A program made the translations under genes and the position numbers. A stretch of DNA of 64,000 bases from Calothrix sp. PCC 7716 (GTDB lineage Bacteria; Cyanobacteriota; Cyanobacteriia; Cyanobacteriales; Nostocaceae). Under the pieces are notes generated by a model that saw nothing but the letters and a program-made list of their open reading frames with translations, did not search any database and had not been told where the DNA came from. Positions 35,773-43,944 of this stretch are shown piece after piece (position 1 is the first letter of the stretch; each line of letters opens with the position of its first letter). Location: the NCBI RefSeq assembly GCF_019977735.1, contig NZ_AP025018.1, positions 10,482,580-10,546,579 on the forward strand, written 5' to 3'.

Positions 35773-37028
35773 TCGATTCAAATTATCCTATAAAGGTCTC
35801 CAAACGTTTTAACTGGGTAATGAAATACCACATATTGAGCCAATTTCAAGAAAGCACGGCGGCTCATATCCAAAGGTTACGGCAGATTCCTGCTTATGAA
35901 GAACTTTGAGACTTTCGTAGGTGAAGGTTTTCCTTACACAAAGAGAGTTCAAAAATATCAGCAGGTTTGAAACGCGGTAATACTACGGCATTTGTAACCA
36001 TCATTCGCCATCGGTCAGAGAATTCTTTTCTACGACTGGCATTGATGTGGCAATTTGACTTCAAGCCAACAAAGGTAAAATCGATGGCTGAAAGATTGTG
36101 AGGAGGGGAGCGCTTAGTTCCAGAATTACATTCAGGAAAATTTGGCTCTTATTGATTCGATACCTGCTCATGTTCTATAACAGCTATGTTATAGACTTGC
36201 ACATGGACAGGCTTTTAACGACTGCACTTACCCAAATCGAGAAACAAGTCTTAGAATGCGCGCATTCATTAACTCACTTCAAGACCGAACAGTGCATAGT
36301 ATATATCGAGGGTATTGAGGTTATACACCTTTTTCTCGTACATGTAAAGACGATATTTTCACGTCTTTACAATTACGAATAAACAAAGCGGTAATATTCG
36401 CACTGTCAGGGCGATTTACACTCGATTTGTCACTCTGTTATTTTATATTAAATACTAGCATGGACTAATAATAGCAAAATATTTATTTAATTTAGAATTA
36501 AATTTACGATACACTTTATATATAAATTTCTACCTTTAGGGTGAGTATTGGCTACTCAAGAAATCAAAATTCACCATCTGATGCCTTACATATTTCGGCA
36601 ACATGAGAATCAGCGAAGGCTAAATTCTTGGGTATTGGATGAGATATTGACTTGGAGGCAAGACAATTTAACAATTCTATATATCCAACAACTACAACCT
36701 TACGGTAGGGTGTTGATGTTCGCCTCAAATACGTGTTTGAACATATTTACATATTGGAGGGTTACGTGAGCCACGGGTAGTTCGGGTTAGTTTTATATAA
36801 TTGAATCAGATTCTAAGCATATGGATTTAGATTTAATGGTTATACTTGGAAGATGTTCAAACCCATTGGAGGCGCTGCGCCTTTCATCTTAAGTGTGCTG
36901 TAATCAAGACATTTGCGGTTCTTCAGTACTTCATAGCAGGGATTGATGATGTTGAGTGAGAATAATAGCCACTGCGGCGCGTAATAGATATTAACCGAGT
37001 TAAATTACGATATATAGGATTTGTGTAT
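35773..37028. other. 1.25-kb gene-free region
   Basis: Two short open frames (36098-36382 and 36548-36769) start at GTG/TTG without ribosome sites and match nothing I know. One GTAAAGACG-family palindrome is at 36344-36370. The DNA upstream of 36060 is mixed in composition and could hold the long leader of the cyAbrB transcript. No RNA family was recognised. Confidence 0.55.
36344..36370. repeat. Dispersed palindrome, GTAAAGACG family
   Basis: GTAAAGACG faces CGTCTTTAC across nine bases. A diverged member of the family at 1693, with A/T replacing G/C in the arm. Confidence 0.7.
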
Positions 37029-38039
37029 ATGGAAGTTATCTTTAAAATTATTCGACAAAAACCGAACTCCAAGCCTTCCGTGCAGGATTATTTGGTGGAA
37101 ACCGAACCGGGAAATACAATCCTCGACTGCCTTAATAAAATTAAGTGGGAGCAAGATGGAACTCTCGCATTCCGTAAGAATTGCCGTAACACTATTTGCG
37201 GTAGTTGTGCTCTTAGAATCAACGGACGTTCGGCTTTGGCTTGTAAAGAAAATGTTGGCAGCGAGATTGAGTTCTTAAAATCATCATATGAAAATACAGC
37301 TACAACAAATACTTACGAAGGCAAACCAGTTTTAACAGTGGCGCCTCTGGGTAATATGCCTGTTATTAAAGATTTAATAGTTGATATGAACCCTTTTTGG
37401 GACAATCTTGAAGCTGTGGCACCATATGTTAGTACTGCTGGACGACAAGTACCAGAACGTGAATTTTTACAAACACCATCTGAGCGCGCACTTCTTGACC
37501 AAACTGGTAATTGTATTATGTGTGGCGCCTGTTATTCAGAATGTAATGCGCGCGAGGTGAATCAAAATTTTGTAGGGCCTCATGCGCTGGCAAAAGCATA
37601 TCGAATGGTAGCAGACTCACGCGACAACGACACAGAAAATAGGTTAGAAAATTTAACATGCGATAGTAAAGGTGTTTGGGGGTGTACTCGTTGTTATAAT
37701 TGCAACTCAGTTTGTCCAATGGATGTTGCTCCTTTAGATCAAATCACTAAAATTAAACAAGAAATTCTAGAGCGGAAACAAAAAAGCGATGGTCGCTCAA
37801 TTCGTCACCGTAAAGTTTTAATTGATTTAGTCAAAAATGGTGGTTGGATTGATGAGCGTAAATTTGGGTTACAAGTAGTTGGGAATCAATTTCAAGACCT
37901 CAATGGTTTATTGAGTATTGCTCCTCTAGGATTACGAATGCTCAAGCGTGGAAAATTTCCCCTCAAATTTGAGCCATCTGAAGGAACACAACAAGTTCGC
38001 TCTTTAATTGAGGCAGTAAAAAAAGAAGAAGAAAGTTAG
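37029..38039 (+). CDS. sdhB: Succinate dehydrogenase/fumarate reductase iron-sulfur subunit
   Basis: Carries electrons from the flavoprotein to quinone on the membrane. [2Fe-2S] ligands are C52, C57, C60 and C72 (CRNTICGSC). The 4Fe/3Fe centres use CIMCGACYSEC (162-172) and CTRCYNCNSVCP (219-230). 336 residues, longer than the 240 of proteobacterial SdhB because of a C-terminal extension (about 240-336) seen in cyanobacterial forms. An in-frame GTG at 37023 would add two residues. No sdhA or membrane anchor gene adjoins, as is usual in cyanobacteria. Confidence 0.92.
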   Translation: MEVIFKIIRQKPNSKPSVQDYLVETEPGNTILDCLNKIKWEQDGTLAFRKNCRNTICGSCALRINGRSALACKENVGSEIEFLKSSYENTATTNTYEGKPVLTVAPLGNMPVIKDLIVDMNPFWDNLEAVAPYVSTAGRQVPEREFLQTPSERALLDQTGNCIMCGACYSECNAREVNQNFVGPHALAKAYRMVADSRDNDTENRLENLTCDSKGVWGCTRCYNCNSVCPMDVAPLDQITKIKQEILERKQKSDGRSIRHRKVLIDLVKNGGWIDERKFGLQVVGNQFQDLNGLLSIAPLGLRMLKRGKFPLKFEPSEGTQQVRSLIEAVKKEEES

Positions 38040-38168
38040 GAGTTAGGGTCAGGAGTTAGGGTCAGGAGTTAGGAGTTAGGGTCAGGAGTTAGGGTCAGGA
38101 GTCAGGAGCTAGGAGTCAGGAGCTAGGAGTCAGGAGCTAGGAGTTAGGAGTTAGGAGTTAGGAGTTAT
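38038..38168. repeat. Minisatellite of GGAGTTAGGGTCA / GGAGCTAGGAGTCA units
   Basis: About 130 bases made of 7- and 13-bp units (AGGAGTTAGG, GGTCAGGAGTTAGG, AGGAGCTAGGAGTC). It begins within the stop codon region of sdhB (AAAGTTAGGAGTTAGG). A shorter relative is at 53088-53157. The strand is purine-rich. Confidence 0.9.
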
Positions 38169-38176
38169 AAATAATT

Positions 38177-38208
38177 ACTCAGCACTCAGCACTCAGCACT
38201 CAGCACTG
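38177..38208. repeat. ACTCAGCACT tandem repeat
   Basis: Four near-perfect ACTCAGC/ACTCAGCA units, one arm only of the family at 23395. It lies directly at the 3' end of the lipoprotein gene. Confidence 0.85.
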
Positions 38209-38210
38209 TT

Positions 38211-38741
38211 TTATCTTGGGTCTTGGGGGATGTTTAGGGGTTGTCCTGATGCTCGGTCGTACACTAATATGTCCCATTGACCGTTTACTGTTGTCTCGAA
38301 AGCAATTCTACTACCATCTGCGCTAATAGTAGGATTGCGAACTTCTGCCTGCAAATTTGTCGTTAAATTGCGTGATTGTCGCGTTTCTCTATCGTAAATA
38401 AATATACCTGACCTTCCTTGACGACTTGCGGCAAATACGATGTAGCGACCGCTTTCTGTAACGCTGGGATGTGAGGTAATTGTGTCAAATGAATTTAAGC
38501 CTGGTAAATCGATTAAGAAGCGTGTAGCTGTATCAAACATGTATACATCTTGACTGCCTCTACGGTCGCTAGTGAAAACAATGTATCTACCTGATATTTG
38601 AGGATTTAATTCTGAAGCAAAACTATTTAGACCTCTGCCACCTGGGTCAAAAGGATAGCTTAATATACGTGGATATCCACCACATCCACCTAAAAAGCCT
38701 AAGCTTAACAATAAGGGTATAAAAATAGATTTATTTGTCAT
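38211..38741 (-). CDS. Lipoprotein with TolB-like beta-propeller repeats (copy 2)
   Basis: 176 residues. Lipobox LGFLGGC at about 14-20 predicts a lipid-anchored exported protein. At least three PD40/WD40-like units follow: ELNPQISGRYIVFTSDRRGSQDVYMFD, SHPSVTESGRYIVFAASRQGRSGIFIYD and RNPTISADGSRIAFETTVNGQWDILVYD. Three units are too few for a closed propeller, so it may oligomerise or pair with its neighbour. It follows the paralogue at 38775 by 33 bases and is probably cotranscribed. Function unknown. Confidence 0.8.
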   Translation of the reverse strand: MTNKSIFIPLLLSLGFLGGCGGYPRILSYPFDPGGRGLNSFASELNPQISGRYIVFTSDRRGSQDVYMFDTATRFLIDLPGLNSFDTITSHPSVTESGRYIVFAASRQGRSGIFIYDRETRQSRNLTTNLQAEVRNPTISADGSRIAFETTVNGQWDILVYDRASGQPLNIPQDPR

Positions 38742-38774
38742 GCTTTTATGTAGCCATACTAGCCATACTAAATA

Positions 38775-39332
38775 TTAGGGTGGATTGATTGGCGCCCCAT
38801 TTGGAATATCTAGTTCAATATTTGGACCTCGGTCGAGTACTTCAATATCCCATTGACCACGTGCGCTAGTTTCAAATACTACATATCGTCCATCTGGACT
38901 AATGTTAGGATTACGCACCCAGCCGCGATAAATTGGGGTTAGAATCTGCGACTGTTGGGCAGCACGGTCGTATAGTCCAATAACGGGTCTACCTTGGTCG
39001 CTTGTAATATAAGCGACATAACGTCCTGTGTAGCTTAAACTCGGACTCTCAATAATTGTATCGGGTCGGGTTAAACGTGGGATACGAAAGAATTCTTGCT
39101 GTTGCAAATCGTATACTAGTAGTTGATGGGCACCGTTACGGTTTGAAATAAACGCTAAAAAACGTCCGTTACCGCTCAACGCTGGTTGTTCTTCGGTAAA
39201 ACGACTGTTGAGCGATGTCGGACCTATAGGAATATTGTCAGAACTGCAAGAAGTAACAACTAAACTAAAAAGTAGACTCCAATAGATTTTATTTTGGAGC
39301 CATTTAGGTGCAAAATATAAGTTCACCTTCAC
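38775..39332 (-). CDS. Lipoprotein with TolB-like beta-propeller repeats (copy 1)
   Basis: 185 residues. Membrane segment and lipobox at about 17-29 (SLLFSLVVTSC). Three PD40-like units: EEQPALSGNGRFLAFISNRNGAHQLLVYD, ESPSLSYTGRYVAYITSDQGRPVIGLYD and RNPNISPDGRYVVFETSARGQWDIEVLD. A clear paralogue of the next gene (38211-38741) from an old tandem duplication. No Tol or Pal gene nearby, so a Tol-system role is not supported. Confidence 0.8.
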   Translation of the reverse strand: MKVNLYFAPKWLQNKIYWSLLFSLVVTSCSSDNIPIGPTSLNSRFTEEQPALSGNGRFLAFISNRNGAHQLLVYDLQQQEFFRIPRLTRPDTIIESPSLSYTGRYVAYITSDQGRPVIGLYDRAAQQSQILTPIYRGWVRNPNISPDGRYVVFETSARGQWDIEVLDRGPNIELDIPNGAPINPP

Positions 39333-39390
39333 TATTTTCCATCGGGTTCACGCTCACCTATTTAAATTAAAACAGGTCAGTGTAATATTA

Positions 39391-40341
39391 CTAGCTCATT
39401 GGCAAATCGTCATCATCAAACTTATTTGGTCGCTCTGGTCTTTCTTTTGGTTGCTCAAGCGGTGTATAATCAGCAGTTGGTATTGATTCATCTATATCGA
39501 AATTATCTGAACGCGCTCCTTCTGAAGAAGGTCTTCTGCGTCTAGGTCTCGTTGGTGCAACATCATCGTTGGAACGAGTTTCTGGGCGTTCGGAACTGCT
39601 GCCACGACGTGAAGTTCTACGTTCTTCGCTAGCTGGGCTATCCCAATCTTCGTTATTGCCCCCCCTTGAAGAGCTTGAAGAATTCCAATCGTCGTCATCA
39701 AACCTTGGGGAAGTACGACCTTCTGTACGAGATGTTCTCTTCCGAGCGGGTTTATCGGTAGTTAAATCATTTCTATCGTTACTACTGCGACGCGATGTTC
39801 GACGTGAAGAATCTACGTCCGAATCTTGATAATCATCGTAACCGCTTCTAGGGCGCCGTTCGGAATTACTACCACGAATTCGAGGACGTTCTTGATATTC
39901 GTCGTCCTCATAATAAGGAAGTGGCTCTAAGTCCATGTCTACCCGTTCGGCTTTAGAAGTTCTACGATAACTTCCGTAGTTTTTACTAACAGGACGGTCT
40001 TCGTCAACAATTGGTGTATTGCGCTTTGCTTGTTCGGTTGCAATACTTCGCAAACGAATACTCTCATAAGCAAAAAACACTGTTGACCCTACAAGCATTA
40101 ATTGACCAAATTGCAAAATCGGGTCAAGGCGCCAACCTTGAAATATTAATATAAACCCGCAAAGCAAACCAACTGCCGCAAAAAATATATCGTGGTCGCG
40201 CGCTAATTCTGGTTTAACGTTACGAATGAAATAGAGAGCTGCCCCAGCCACAGCCAGGAAAATCCCTAAAAAAGTAGCTGGGGTGGCGCCTACATTTACT
40301 TGAGCCAGAACACTGGCGCTTGTCAGCTCAAAAATTAGCAT
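39391..40341 (-). CDS. Ycf66 family protein
   Basis: 316 residues. The N-terminal 85 residues hold three hydrophobic segments (TPATFLGIFLAVAGAALYFI; DIFFAAVGLLCGFILIF; LMLVGSTVFFAYESI), the Ycf66 domain shared with chloroplast genomes. The remaining 220 residues are low-complexity and hydrophilic, rich in Arg, Ser, Asp and Pro (many RRTSRR and DDD runs), so probably disordered. Likely a thylakoid or plasma membrane protein; function not known. It lies downstream of psbX, across a strong hairpin. Confidence 0.88.
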   Translation of the reverse strand: MLIFELTSASVLAQVNVGATPATFLGIFLAVAGAALYFIRNVKPELARDHDIFFAAVGLLCGFILIFQGWRLDPILQFGQLMLVGSTVFFAYESIRLRSIATEQAKRNTPIVDEDRPVSKNYGSYRRTSKAERVDMDLEPLPYYEDDEYQERPRIRGSNSERRPRSGYDDYQDSDVDSSRRTSRRSSNDRNDLTTDKPARKRTSRTEGRTSPRFDDDDWNSSSSSRGGNNEDWDSPASEERRTSRRGSSSERPETRSNDDVAPTRPRRRRPSSEGARSDNFDIDESIPTADYTPLEQPKERPERPNKFDDDDLPMS

Positions 40342-40451
40342 TATCTTTTACCATTACTCAAAATCTATGTTAGCGGCTTAATATTAAAAACTCTACTGTA
40401 ACAAGTCACATTAACAATATATGTACAAGAGGCATCATGATTAGATACAGG

Positions 40452-40497
40452 ACTTTCCCCTAATTTTAGAAGATTTTTTCCAAAATTAGGGGAAAGT
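40452..40497. terminator. Perfect hairpin between psbX and ycf66
   Basis: ACTTTCCCCTAATTTT faces AAAATTAGGGGAAAGT with a 14-base loop. No T-run follows on either strand, so it may end or stabilise the psbX transcript. A 16-bp perfect stem is unlikely by chance. Confidence 0.65.
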
Positions 40498-40550
40498 AGA
40501 ATCTGTCAAGACTTTAGACAATTTTAAGAGTCACGCTGACTCTCAAAATT

Positions 40551-40670
40551 CTAGCCGCGCTGGATTTTATCTTTTTGGCTGACAAATATCAATCCCACGG
40601 TTGCAGGAACCACGACAATCAATGTACCCGCAAGTAGACTCCAAAGAAAATTTGCTAAAGAAGGTGTCAT
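40551..40670 (-). CDS. psbX: Photosystem II protein PsbX
   Basis: 39 residues: [20 protein letters not shown] and then [20 protein letters not shown] single transmembrane helix with an N-terminal TPSL and a basic C-terminus, as in cyanobacterial PsbX. It is a small peripheral subunit of photosystem II near cytochrome b559. The frame is open further upstream to 40772, but that part does not match, so the ATG at 40670 is chosen. Confidence 0.93.
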   Translation of the reverse strand: MTPSLANFLWSLLAGTLIVVVPATVGLIFVSQKDKIQRG

Positions 40671-40835
40671 AACTTTAAACCAACCTTTTATTACATACTT
40701 ACTAACAATTCTAATAGTGTATAGCGTACTTGAAAAGGAGTAAAAGAAATTAACTGTACGAGTTTTGCCCATTTCACCTTCGCGCTAAGATGAAAGAAGT
40801 CTTAACAAAGCTTAAGGTTATTCAGTATACAACCT

Positions 40836-41120
40836 ATGACACCTGTAGATATTACAACTTTGATACTTAGTCCGTTGTTAGGACTAATGATTTTTCTGTT
40901 TATTTTCCGTATAGTCCTGACGTGGTACCCACAAGTAGATTTAAAGCGCTTTCCATTTAATCTAGTAGCGCTGCCAACTGAAATTTTCTTGATTCCAACG
41001 CGCAAAATTGTTCCACCTATTGGTGGGGTGGATATTACCCCAATTATTTGGGTGGGTATCGTTAGCTTAATACGCGAGATTTTACTTGGACAGCAAGGGT
41101 TGTTGACGATGATGAGTTAG
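40836..41120 (+). CDS. YggT family membrane protein
   Basis: 94 residues with two hydrophobic segments: ITTLILSPLLGLMIFLFIFRIVLTWYP and GGVDITPIIWVGIVSLIREILL. Between them is PTEIFLIPTRKIVPPIGGVD, the YggT signature (P..P.R..IPP.GG.D). Homologous to chloroplast Ycf19; relatives affect photosystem or division-site biogenesis in various bacteria. Divergent from psbX. Confidence 0.9.
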   Translation: MTPVDITTLILSPLLGLMIFLFIFRIVLTWYPQVDLKRFPFNLVALPTEIFLIPTRKIVPPIGGVDITPIIWVGIVSLIREILLGQQGLLTMMS

Positions 41121-41121
41121 A

Positions 41122-41178
41122 GAGTGCTGAGTGCTGAGTGCTGAGTTTTTTGTCACTCAGCACTCAGCACTCAGCACT
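41122..41178. repeat. AGTGCTGAGTGCTGAGT hairpin repeat
   Basis: Tandem units facing their complement, between the convergent yggT-like and accC genes. Likely serves as terminator for both. Family of 23395-23468. Confidence 0.9.
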
Positions 41179-42531
41179 TTATACTTTGTTTTCGTTCATT
41201 TCTTGGACAAAGTTGGTGTATACCTCACCTTTGAGGAATTGAGGAGTTTCCATAATTTTTTGATGGAATCCTATTGTTGTGGGCAGTCCGGTGATAGCGC
41301 ATTCACGCAGCGCGCGCTTCATTCGGGTTATGGCTGTTGGACGGTCGGGACCCCATACGATTAATTTACCAATTAGGGAATCGTAGTAAGGTGGTATTTG
41401 GTAGTCGGTATAAACGTGAGAGTCTATTCTTACACCTGGCCCACCTGGTGGAAGGTAGCCACTAATACGACCTGGCGCCGGACGAAAATCGTGGTCTGGG
41501 TCTTCAGCGTTTATACGGCACTCTATTGAGTGACCTCGAAGTAATATTTGGTCTTGTGTAAATTTTAGTCTTTCTCCTTGAGCTATACGTATTTGCTCTA
41601 CCACTAAATCAACACCAGTAATCATTTCTGTTACAGGGTGTTCGACTTGAATACGGGTGTTCATTTCCATGAAGTAAAATTGTCCCGAACGGTCAAGCAA
41701 AAATTCAATGGTTCCGGCGCCGCTGTAATTAATAAATTGAGCAGCTTTGATTGCAGCTAGTCCCATTTTTTCGCGTAGTTCGGGGTCTAAAGCAGGACTT
41801 GGAGCTTCTTCTAATAACTTTTGATTACGACGTTGAATCGAACAGTCACGCTCAAATAAATGTACTACATTACCGTAATTATCTGCTAAGATTTGAAACT
41901 CGATGTGGCGGGGACGTTCGACAAATTTTTCAATATAAACACCAGAGTTACCAAATGCGGCGCCTGCTTCTCCTTGTGCTGCTAAAAATAGTTTGACAAA
42001 TTCGCTTTCTGAATGTACCAATCGCATACCACGTCCACCACCTCCGGCGGTAGCTTTAATCATAACGGGATAGCCAATTTTTCGTGCAATCGCTAATCCC
42101 TCACTTTCTGATTCTACTAACCCGTCACTGCCTGGAACTGTTGGCACAGAAGCACGCTGCATCGTTTCTTTCGCCGTTGACTTATCCCCCATCAACCGAA
42201 TTGATTCTGGTGATGGACCAATAAATGCAATTTTATGGTCAGCACAAATTTCAGCAAAGCGTGCGTTTTCTGAAAGAAAACCATAACCAGGATGAATAGC
42301 AGTGGCTCCCCTAGTCAAAGCTGCCGCAATAATATTAGGTATATTCAAATAACTTTTAGCACTAGCAGGTTCCCCGATACAAACCGCTTCATCTGCAAGT
42401 TGAACATGCAGCGCATTGCGGTCAACCGTAGAATGAACAGCAATCGTCGCAATCCCCATCTCCTCACAAGCCCGGAGAACGCGCAATGCTATTTCTCCTC
42501 GATTAGCAATTAATATTTTGTCAAACTTCAT
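41179..42531 (-). CDS. accC: Acetyl-CoA carboxylase biotin carboxylase subunit
   Basis: Carboxylates biotin on AccB with ATP and bicarbonate, the first step of fatty acid synthesis. 450 residues. Signatures: [20 protein letters not shown] (4-23), GYGFLSENA (about 83-91), [10 protein letters not shown] (about 163-172), [19 protein letters not shown] (about 228-246) and [14 protein letters not shown] (about 287-300, catalytic region). It is transcribed alone; accB is not adjacent. Confidence 0.96.
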   Translation of the reverse strand: MKFDKILIANRGEIALRVLRACEEMGIATIAVHSTVDRNALHVQLADEAVCIGEPASAKSYLNIPNIIAAALTRGATAIHPGYGFLSENARFAEICADHKIAFIGPSPESIRLMGDKSTAKETMQRASVPTVPGSDGLVESESEGLAIARKIGYPVMIKATAGGGGRGMRLVHSESEFVKLFLAAQGEAGAAFGNSGVYIEKFVERPRHIEFQILADNYGNVVHLFERDCSIQRRNQKLLEEAPSPALDPELREKMGLAAIKAAQFINYSGAGTIEFLLDRSGQFYFMEMNTRIQVEHPVTEMITGVDLVVEQIRIAQGERLKFTQDQILLRGHSIECRINAEDPDHDFRPAPGRISGYLPPGGPGVRIDSHVYTDYQIPPYYDSLIGKLIVWGPDRPTAITRMKRALRECAITGLPTTIGFHQKIMETPQFLKGEVYTNFVQEMNENKV

Positions 42532-42798
42532 CTTTTAGCTTCAACAAGATTGAATAAATAGACCTACACGCTTTTTCATACCAGCGACCCAAGGGTTAAT
42601 TCTAGATTATGACAGCATTTGAGCTTTATGCTGTCCACAATAAAAAATTAAGTATTACGAACTGCTTCACTACGTTAGCAGCATTTTAAAACCTTGCTGT
42701 AGCGCAAGTTAGTTTCACTCATGTTAAATTTTTTTTCACTCCCCTATCGCCATAACTAGATTTATGTGTTATATTCTCTATTTAGTTGAATAAGTTGA

Positions 42799-42879
42799 GC
42801 GGATGTGGCGGAATTGGTATACGCGCACGTTTGAGGGGCGTGTGCCTTTGGCTTGCGAGTTCGAGTCTCGCCATCCGCA
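42799..42879 (+). tRNA. tRNA-Leu (anticodon GAG)
   Basis: Cloverleaf with acceptor GCGGATG/CATCCGC, anticodon stem CACGT/GCGTG around the loop TTGAGGG (GAG at 34-36), a long variable arm (TGCCTTTGGCT), and T-arm GCGAG-TTCGAGT-CTCGC. 81 bases, discriminator A, no encoded CCA. Type II size and the long variable arm agree with leucine. Confidence 0.95.
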
Positions 42880-42908
42880 TTAAAATATTTTTCAATAATT
42901 TTTACATT

Positions 42909-42936
42909 GTAGAGACGCGATACATCGCGTCTCTAC
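42909..42936. repeat. Dispersed palindrome, GTAGAGACGCGA family
   Basis: GTAGAGACGCGAT faces ATCGCGTCTCTAC. Family of 1693, with GCG in place of GTG. Confidence 0.85.
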
Positions 42937-42986
42937 ATTTTTTGGGTTTTTGTGCTTTTATATATATAGATAAAGTTTTGTAAAGA

Positions 42987-43595
42987 ATGACTGCTATATT
43001 TACACCAACTAATAATTTAATAGTTCCCAATGCTTGGCATAGGTTATCTCCTAGTTGGGCAGGTACTGACGAAGCAATTCAAAAGGGTTTGCCTCATAAT
43101 CAGTTGGCGCCTGCTTGGCAATTGTTGCTTTTGGGTGATGGTTCTCCGACAAGGCATTTACAATTGTTAACTGGCGAACCTACAGAGGTTGATGTCATTG
43201 ATATGTCGTTAATTGGCATGGATTTGGATGGGGCGCCTGATTTAATTCAAGCTGTACCGGGACCGCGACTACGGCGCCAAGTTTGGTTACGCACAGCTAG
43301 TGGGCAACGTTTGGCATATGCAACTTCATGGTGGGAAGCTTCGCATGTGGATGAGTATTTACAAAATCGTTCGTTACCAATTTGGGCAAGTCTCGCACGC
43401 TTACGTACAGAACTTTATCGCGATGTTCAAGGAATTTACCTTGGCCACTCTCAAGCATTAGAGTCAGGTTTTGATATGCCTGGACCTTTCTGGGGGCGCC
43501 ATTACTTGTTTTGGCATCATGGGCAACCTCTGACTTTAATTTACGAAGTTTTTTCTCCTTATTTGGCAAAATATCTCGGCTCTCCAAAGCTTTGA
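42987..43595 (+). CDS. Chorismate lyase (DUF98)
   Basis: Expected to convert chorismate to 4-hydroxybenzoate and pyruvate, the head-group precursor of plastoquinone in cyanobacteria. 202 residues. Family pattern: WQLLLLGDGSPTRHLQLLTG (about 43-62), VDVIDMSLIGMD, PRLRRQVWLRTASGQRLAYATSWWEASHVDEYL (about 93-125) and WARL-like ASLARLRTELYRDV. The C-terminus HHGQPLTLIYEVFSP matches UbiC-like folds. Located between two dispersed palindromes. Confidence 0.85.
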   Translation: MTAIFTPTNNLIVPNAWHRLSPSWAGTDEAIQKGLPHNQLAPAWQLLLLGDGSPTRHLQLLTGEPTEVDVIDMSLIGMDLDGAPDLIQAVPGPRLRRQVWLRTASGQRLAYATSWWEASHVDEYLQNRSLPIWASLARLRTELYRDVQGIYLGHSQALESGFDMPGPFWGRHYLFWHHGQPLTLIYEVFSPYLAKYLGSPKL

Positions 43596-43629
43596 TTGGT
43601 TTAATATTATATTTTTTATACCCGTTGAT

Positions 43630-43659
43630 GTAGAGACGCGAGGAACATCGCGTCTCTAC
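43630..43659. repeat. Dispersed palindrome, GTAGAGACGCGA family
   Basis: GTAGAGACGCGA faces TCGCGTCTCTAC across AGGAACA. Together with 42909 it brackets the chorismate lyase gene. Confidence 0.85.
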
Positions 43660-43842
43660 GGCGTTATGGTTTTTAATAGGTAGTAGATAATACATCAATG
43701 TAGATTATGAAAGTGTTATAAGTTAAGCAGTATTACTGTGTAAACGAGTAGGTGCTTTACTGTTCACATGATTAAAATTTACAGTTTCAAGCAGAATTTT
43801 GATATTAAACGCTTCTAATGGGTTGAATTCTGCAAAATCCAA

Positions 43843-43906
43843 GAAACCGGGTTTCTTGTTGATATGTTGTAATAAAAATGGCAATTTTCCGTAGAAACCC
43901 GGCTTC
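43843..43906. repeat. Dispersed inverted repeat, GAAACCGGGTTTC family
   Basis: GAAACCGGGTTTC faces GAAACCCGGCTTC. Lies in the 349-bp spacer before the DUF3352 gene. Nothing else is recognised there. Confidence 0.85.
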
Positions 43907-43944
43907 TGACTAATTTAAGCAATATTGATGAGGTGTAGGTTCCA

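Noticed and set aside
36098-36769. Two plus-strand frames of 94 and 73 codons in the 1.25-kb gap
   Set aside because: Starts at GTG/TTG without ribosome sites, unusual residue composition, no family match.
38038-38208. CRISPR array
   Set aside because: Units are 7-13 bases and contiguous, with no unique spacers of 30-40 bases and no cas genes.
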